Below are positions 60,875-64,000 of a DNA stretch of 64,000 nucleotides, piece after piece. Position 1 is the stretch's first letter; each line of letters opens with the position of its first letter. The notes beneath the pieces are model-generated. The model did not search any database. It saw only the letters and a program-made list of their open reading frames with translations, and was not told the origin of the DNA. The position numbers and the translations under genes are program-made. The stretch spans positions 34,613-98,612 of the forward strand of contig WGNB01000027.1 of the NCBI GenBank assembly GCA_016124795.1. The letters are read 5' to 3'. Source of the stretch: Rhodopseudomonas sp. Its GTDB lineage: Bacteria; Pseudomonadota; Alphaproteobacteria; Rhizobiales; Xanthobacteraceae.

Positions 60875-62266
60875 ATGGCTAGGCTCACAAAGCGGCTCGT
60901 CGACGCTGCGGAGTCGCGAGAGAAGGACTACGTCATCTGGGATGACGAGCTACCAGGTTTCGGCCTCCGCGTCTTCGCTTCAGGCAAGCGCAGCTACGTC
61001 CTCCAATACCGAGCCTTAGGCCGCTCGCGCCGCTATACCATCGGCTTGCATGGCGTCTGGACCGCCGAAAGCGCGAGGCAGGAGGCGAAGGTCCAGTTGG
61101 GCCGCGTCGCGCAGGGCGACAATCCCGCAGAGGAACGCCAGCTCGATCACAAGGCCATCACCGTCAAGGAGCTTTGCACGCTCTATCTCAATGACCTCAA
61201 CGCAGGTCTCATCCTGGGGAAAGGCGGCCGGCCCAAGAAGCCTACGACCGTCGTCACGGATACAGGGCGCATCGAGCGGCACATTATCCCCCTCTTGGGG
61301 ACTCGCCGGGTGAAGGATCTGACCAAGGCCGACATTAACAAGGTCCTGAAGGACATCATGGCCGGCAAGACGCGAGTGTCGGTCAAGACGAAGAAGCTGC
61401 GCGGCAAGGCCATTGTCCGCGGCGGCGCCGGAACGGCCACGCGCACGGTCGGCCTCCTCGGTGGCATCCTCACCTACGCCGTCGAAGCCGGCATCATTGC
61501 GATCAACCCGGCCCACGGCCTTCGGAAGCCCAAGGACAATGTCCGCACTCGCCGGCTGACCGAGGCAGAATATCGGACGCTGGGCGAAATGCTGCGGAAA
61601 GCCGAGCAGGAGGAGAAGTACGCGACGACGGTCCAGATCATCCGCCAGATCGCGCTGACCGGCTGCCGGCGGAGCGAGATGATCGGCCTCATGTGGGCCG
61701 AAGCCGATACCGATGGAAGCTGCCTCCGGCTGATTGATAGCAAGGAGGGGACCTCGATCCGGCCAATGGGTCTGCCCGTTGTCGAGTTTCTCGAGGCGCG
61801 CCGGGAGACGTCATCCGGCACTTATGTCTTCCCGGGCTACGGCGACGATAATGCGTTCGGCAGCTTCCCCAACCACTGGGAGCAGATTTTCAAGGACTCG
61901 CCGCTCTCTGACGTCACGCCGCATGTCTTGCGCCACAGCTTTGCGAGCGTCGGCAACGATCTCGGCTTCACGGAGGTGACGATCGCGGCTCTGGTCGGTC
62001 ATGTAAAGGGGTCCGTCACCAGCAAATATATCCACACGCTCGACACAGCCCTCATCATGGCGGCGGACACAATCGCCGGCTACATTGAAGGCCTGCTCGA
62101 TGGGAAGGAGTTCAAGCAGACTGCCTACGCGCTCGATCGGAATTCTCGAAAAGCGGCTCTCGCTCGCTTTCTTCGCAAGGCGGCCGGCGATGACCAACCT
62201 CGGGGCAGCGAAGATCAGCGCCTTGCTGACATGCCGTTGCTACTATCTGGCGTCAGCGCGCCTTGA
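60875..62266 (+). CDS. Tyrosine recombinase, P4-type integrase
   Basis: The start is ATG 60875 (MARLTKRLVDAAES) with GGGAGA upstream; the track begins at TTG 60857. The 463-aa integrase has an N-terminal arm-binding domain (DYVIWDDELPGFGLRVFASGKRSYVLQYRALGRSRRYTIGLHG), a core-binding domain (about 95-200) and a catalytic domain. Catalytic-domain residues are the first Arg in TGCRRSEMIGL, HxxR in HVLRHSFASVGNDLG, His in VGHVKG, and the Tyr nucleophile in SKYIH. The gene reads away from the tRNA-Arg fragment 180 bases upstream, which is the likely target. It begins a second element that runs out of the window. Confidence 0.95.
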   Translation: MARLTKRLVDAAESREKDYVIWDDELPGFGLRVFASGKRSYVLQYRALGRSRRYTIGLHGVWTAESARQEAKVQLGRVAQGDNPAEERQLDHKAITVKELCTLYLNDLNAGLILGKGGRPKKPTTVVTDTGRIERHIIPLLGTRRVKDLTKADINKVLKDIMAGKTRVSVKTKKLRGKAIVRGGAGTATRTVGLLGGILTYAVEAGIIAINPAHGLRKPKDNVRTRRLTEAEYRTLGEMLRKAEQEEKYATTVQIIRQIALTGCRRSEMIGLMWAEADTDGSCLRLIDSKEGTSIRPMGLPVVEFLEARRETSSGTYVFPGYGDDNAFGSFPNHWEQIFKDSPLSDVTPHVLRHSFASVGNDLGFTEVTIAALVGHVKGSVTSKYIHTLDTALIMAADTIAGYIEGLLDGKEFKQTAYALDRNSRKAALARFLRKAAGDDQPRGSEDQRLADMPLLLSGVSAP

Positions 62267-62390
62267 TCATTGGGGGAACAAGCCCGTCTCGCATGCCTAG
62301 TTGGACACCATTCCAACGCGTCCGCTTGTCGAGTGTCGATTATCACTGTACACCTTATCGTCTCAGGATCCCTCTATGACTCGATAGGCG

Positions 62391-62684
62391 ATGCATCCAG
62401 GAACGACAGTCCGGCAGGATTGCCTTGAAAAGCACGGATTGAGCGTGACCGACGCCGCCCGTGTCCTGGGCGTAGATCGGCAGACCCTGAGCAACCTCCT
62501 GAACGCGCGGTCGGGTATCTCGCCAGAGATGGCCATTCGGCTTGAGAAGGCGTTCGGGACGCCCGCACGCGAATGGTTGATCCGGCAGCTTGACCACGAA
62601 CTGGCCGAGGCTATGCGCCGGGTCGACCAGATAGAGGTTGAGCCTTTCCACGCTCCCGCTGGCGAAAGGCGTGGCGACGAATGA
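62391..62684 (+). CDS. HigA-like XRE antitoxin/regulator without adjacent toxin
   Basis: The 97-aa protein has a HigA/VapI-type helix-turn-helix (HPGTTVRQDCLEKHGLSVTDAARVLGVDRQTLSNLLNARSGISPEMAIRLEKAFGTPAREWLIRQ). No HigB toxin frame is seen in the 124 bases upstream, and the gene overlaps the methyltransferase start (ATGA) instead. A CTAT-N6-ATAG dyad just before the ATG may be an autoregulatory site. Coupling suggests it controls the methyltransferase, like the controller genes of restriction systems. Confidence 0.85.
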   Translation: MHPGTTVRQDCLEKHGLSVTDAARVLGVDRQTLSNLLNARSGISPEMAIRLEKAFGTPAREWLIRQLDHELAEAMRRVDQIEVEPFHAPAGERRGDE

Positions 62685-64000
62685 ACGCGGTCGAGATTGA
62701 GGAAGCCGTCACCGAGCTCGCGGAAAAGCCCTTCGACGCGGCGGAATTTCCGTATCAGTTCCTCGCAGCCTTCGGGAACAAGGACACCACCGTCAAACGG
62801 CTGCGCGTCGGATCGACCAACGCATCCGACCTGCCCGGCGGCGTTCTCCAGCGAAGCAACATTCACATCGCCGTCGCACCACCCGGCAAGGTGACGCAGA
62901 CGCTCGCGGCTCTGCGCGTCAGTCCCGCGACGACGAAGGCTAAGGCGAGGTTTATCCTAGCTACCGACGGCGACGGCTTCGAGGCCGAGGAATTGGAGTC
63001 CGGCGAGACGGTCGCCTGCGCTTATGCTGACTTCCCCAACCATTTCGGCTTCTTCCTGTCACTGGCAGGCATCACCACCGTCAAGCAGGTGCGCGAAAGC
63101 TCGTTCGATATTCGCGCCACCAGCCGCCTCAACCGGCTCTATGTCGAGCTTCTGAAAGACAATTCCGCTTGGGCGAGCGCCGAACGTCGCCACGACATGA
63201 ATCATTTCATGGCGCGGCTGATCTTCTGCTTCTTCGCTGAGGATACTGACATCTTCGGCAAGATCGGCCTGTTCACCGAGACGGTTGAGCGGATGAGCGA
63301 CCGGGACTCGTCCAACACCCACGAGGTGATCGGGACATTGTTCCGCGCCTTGAACACCAAGGGGCCGGATCGTGAGGCGGCGGGGATTCCCCGGTGGGCG
63401 GCCCGCGCCGACCAGTTCCCCTATGTGAACGGCGGGCTGTTTTCCGGCAACATGGAGGTGCCGCGCTTCAGCCGCATCGCGCGCTCATATCTTCTCCATA
63501 TCGGCAATCTCGACTGGACGAAGATCAACCCCGACATCTTTGGGTCGATGATTCAGGCCGTCGCCGATGACGAGGAGCGCGGCGCCCTCGGGATGCACTA
63601 CACCAGCGTCCCGAATATCCTGAAAGTCCTCAACCCACTTTTCCTCGATGACCTGCGCGAGCGTCTTGCGGAAGCGGGCGACAACGCCCGCACGCTCTTG
63701 AATCTCCGCAAGCGCATGTCGCGGATCCGCGTCTTCGATCCCGCCTGCGGCTCCGGCAATTTCCTCGTCATCGCGTATAAGGAGATGAGGTTCATCGAGG
63801 CCGAGATCAACAAGCGGCGCGGCGAGCCGGATCGGTCGTCGGAAATTCCGCTCACCAATTTCCGGGGCATCGAACTTCGCGATTTCCCGGCCGAGATCGC
63901 CCGTCTCGCCCTCATCATCGCCGAGTTTCAATGCGACGTGATCTATCGCGGCAAGCAGCTTGCCTTGAATGAGTTTCTGCCGCTGTCGAAGGAAAACTGG
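62681..64000 (+). CDS. MmeI-like class I DNA methyltransferase, N-terminal 440 codons
   Basis: The frame from ATG 62681 stays open to the window end, so the ORF track omitted it. The N-terminus (ELAEKPFDAAEFPYQFLAAFGNKDTTVKRLR) fits the MmeI-like N-terminal domain. A helical spacer (SRLNRLYVELLKDNSAWASAERRHDMNHFMARLIFCFFAEDTDIF) and the segment ALGMHYTSVPNILKVLNPLFLD follow. SAM-binding motif I is VFDPACGSGNFLVIAYKEMR; the catalytic NPPF/Y motif lies beyond the window. Such proteins are adenine-N6 methyltransferases of type IIL restriction enzymes or of DISARM-like defence. The gene overlaps the HigA-like gene. Confidence 0.9.
   Translation, partial: MNAVEIEEAVTELAEKPFDAAEFPYQFLAAFGNKDTTVKRLRVGSTNASDLPGGVLQRSNIHIAVAPPGKVTQTLAALRVSPATTKAKARFILATDGDGFEAEELESGETVACAYADFPNHFGFFLSLAGITTVKQVRESSFDIRATSRLNRLYVELLKDNSAWASAERRHDMNHFMARLIFCFFAEDTDIFGKIGLFTETVERMSDRDSSNTHEVIGTLFRALNTKGPDREAAGIPRWAARADQFPYVNGGLFSGNMEVPRFSRIARSYLLHIGNLDWTKINPDIFGSMIQAVADDEERGALGMHYTSVPNILKVLNPLFLDDLRERLAEAGDNARTLLNLRKRMSRIRVFDPACGSGNFLVIAYKEMRFIEAEINKRRGEPDRSSEIPLTNFRGIELRDFPAEIARLALIIAEFQCDVIYRGKQLALNEFLPLSKENW

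Noticed and set aside
62267-62390. HigB toxin gene upstream of the HigA-like gene
   Set aside because: Only 124 bases and no open frame with toxin features.

Overview
The window looks like a chromosome segment of a high-GC alphaproteobacterium, most likely Hyphomicrobiales (Bradyrhizobiaceae/Xanthobacteraceae-like). The grounds are high GC, a NodT-type efflux lipoprotein, a tRNA-Arg(CCG) 3' end of alphaproteobacterial type, a Rhizobiales-style palindromic repeat between kdpB and kdpC, and a nar operon laid out as in Paracoccus and relatives. No species is claimed.

Layout. (1) 1-4301: end of a flagellar hook cluster on the + strand (flgE 3' part, a 110-aa orphan, a FlgN-like chaperone, flgK, flgL). 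(2) 4317-12197: a response regulator and sensor kinase on the - strand, divergent from a Spy/LTxxQ-like periplasmic protein, then a complete MacAB-type tripartite efflux operon. (3) 12210-14741: a large HAD-domain protein on the - strand. (4) 14865-14912 and 60647-60694: two identical 48-bp direct repeats containing the 3' part of tRNA-Arg(CCG). They bracket about 45.7 kb that looks like a mobile-element-delimited block.

Within that block: a complete kdp operon for high-affinity K+ uptake with its sensor and regulator (15930-23999); nnrS, a NarR/NNR-like CRP/FNR regulator, and narK1K2-narGHJI with a parvulin, a 91-aa orphan and a DUF2478 protein (24184-37594); a scar with gene remnants (37595-37930); and a long run of carboxylic-acid uptake and CoA-ester catabolism genes (37931-60259). 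The last run holds a class II aldolase, LysR, a TRAP transporter, a hydroxycinnamoyl-CoA hydratase/lyase-like enzyme, a MaoC hydratase, an acyl-CoA ligase, an acyl-CoA dehydrogenase, a citryl-CoA-lyase-like protein, a class III CoA transferase, an enolase-superfamily enzyme and three Bug-type binding proteins. It also has a divergent six-gene operon (NAD epimerase, creatinase-like M24 protein, cupin, SsuABC-like importer) opposite a TetR regulator.

The right edge (60647-64000) starts a second element or defence island: an IS3 remnant abutting the second tRNA fragment, a P4-type tyrosine integrase, an orphan HigA-like antitoxin, and the first 440 codons of an MmeI-like DNA methyltransferase. 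The ORF track missed that methyltransferase because it has no stop before the window ends. No rRNA, CRISPR array or intact tRNA was seen.
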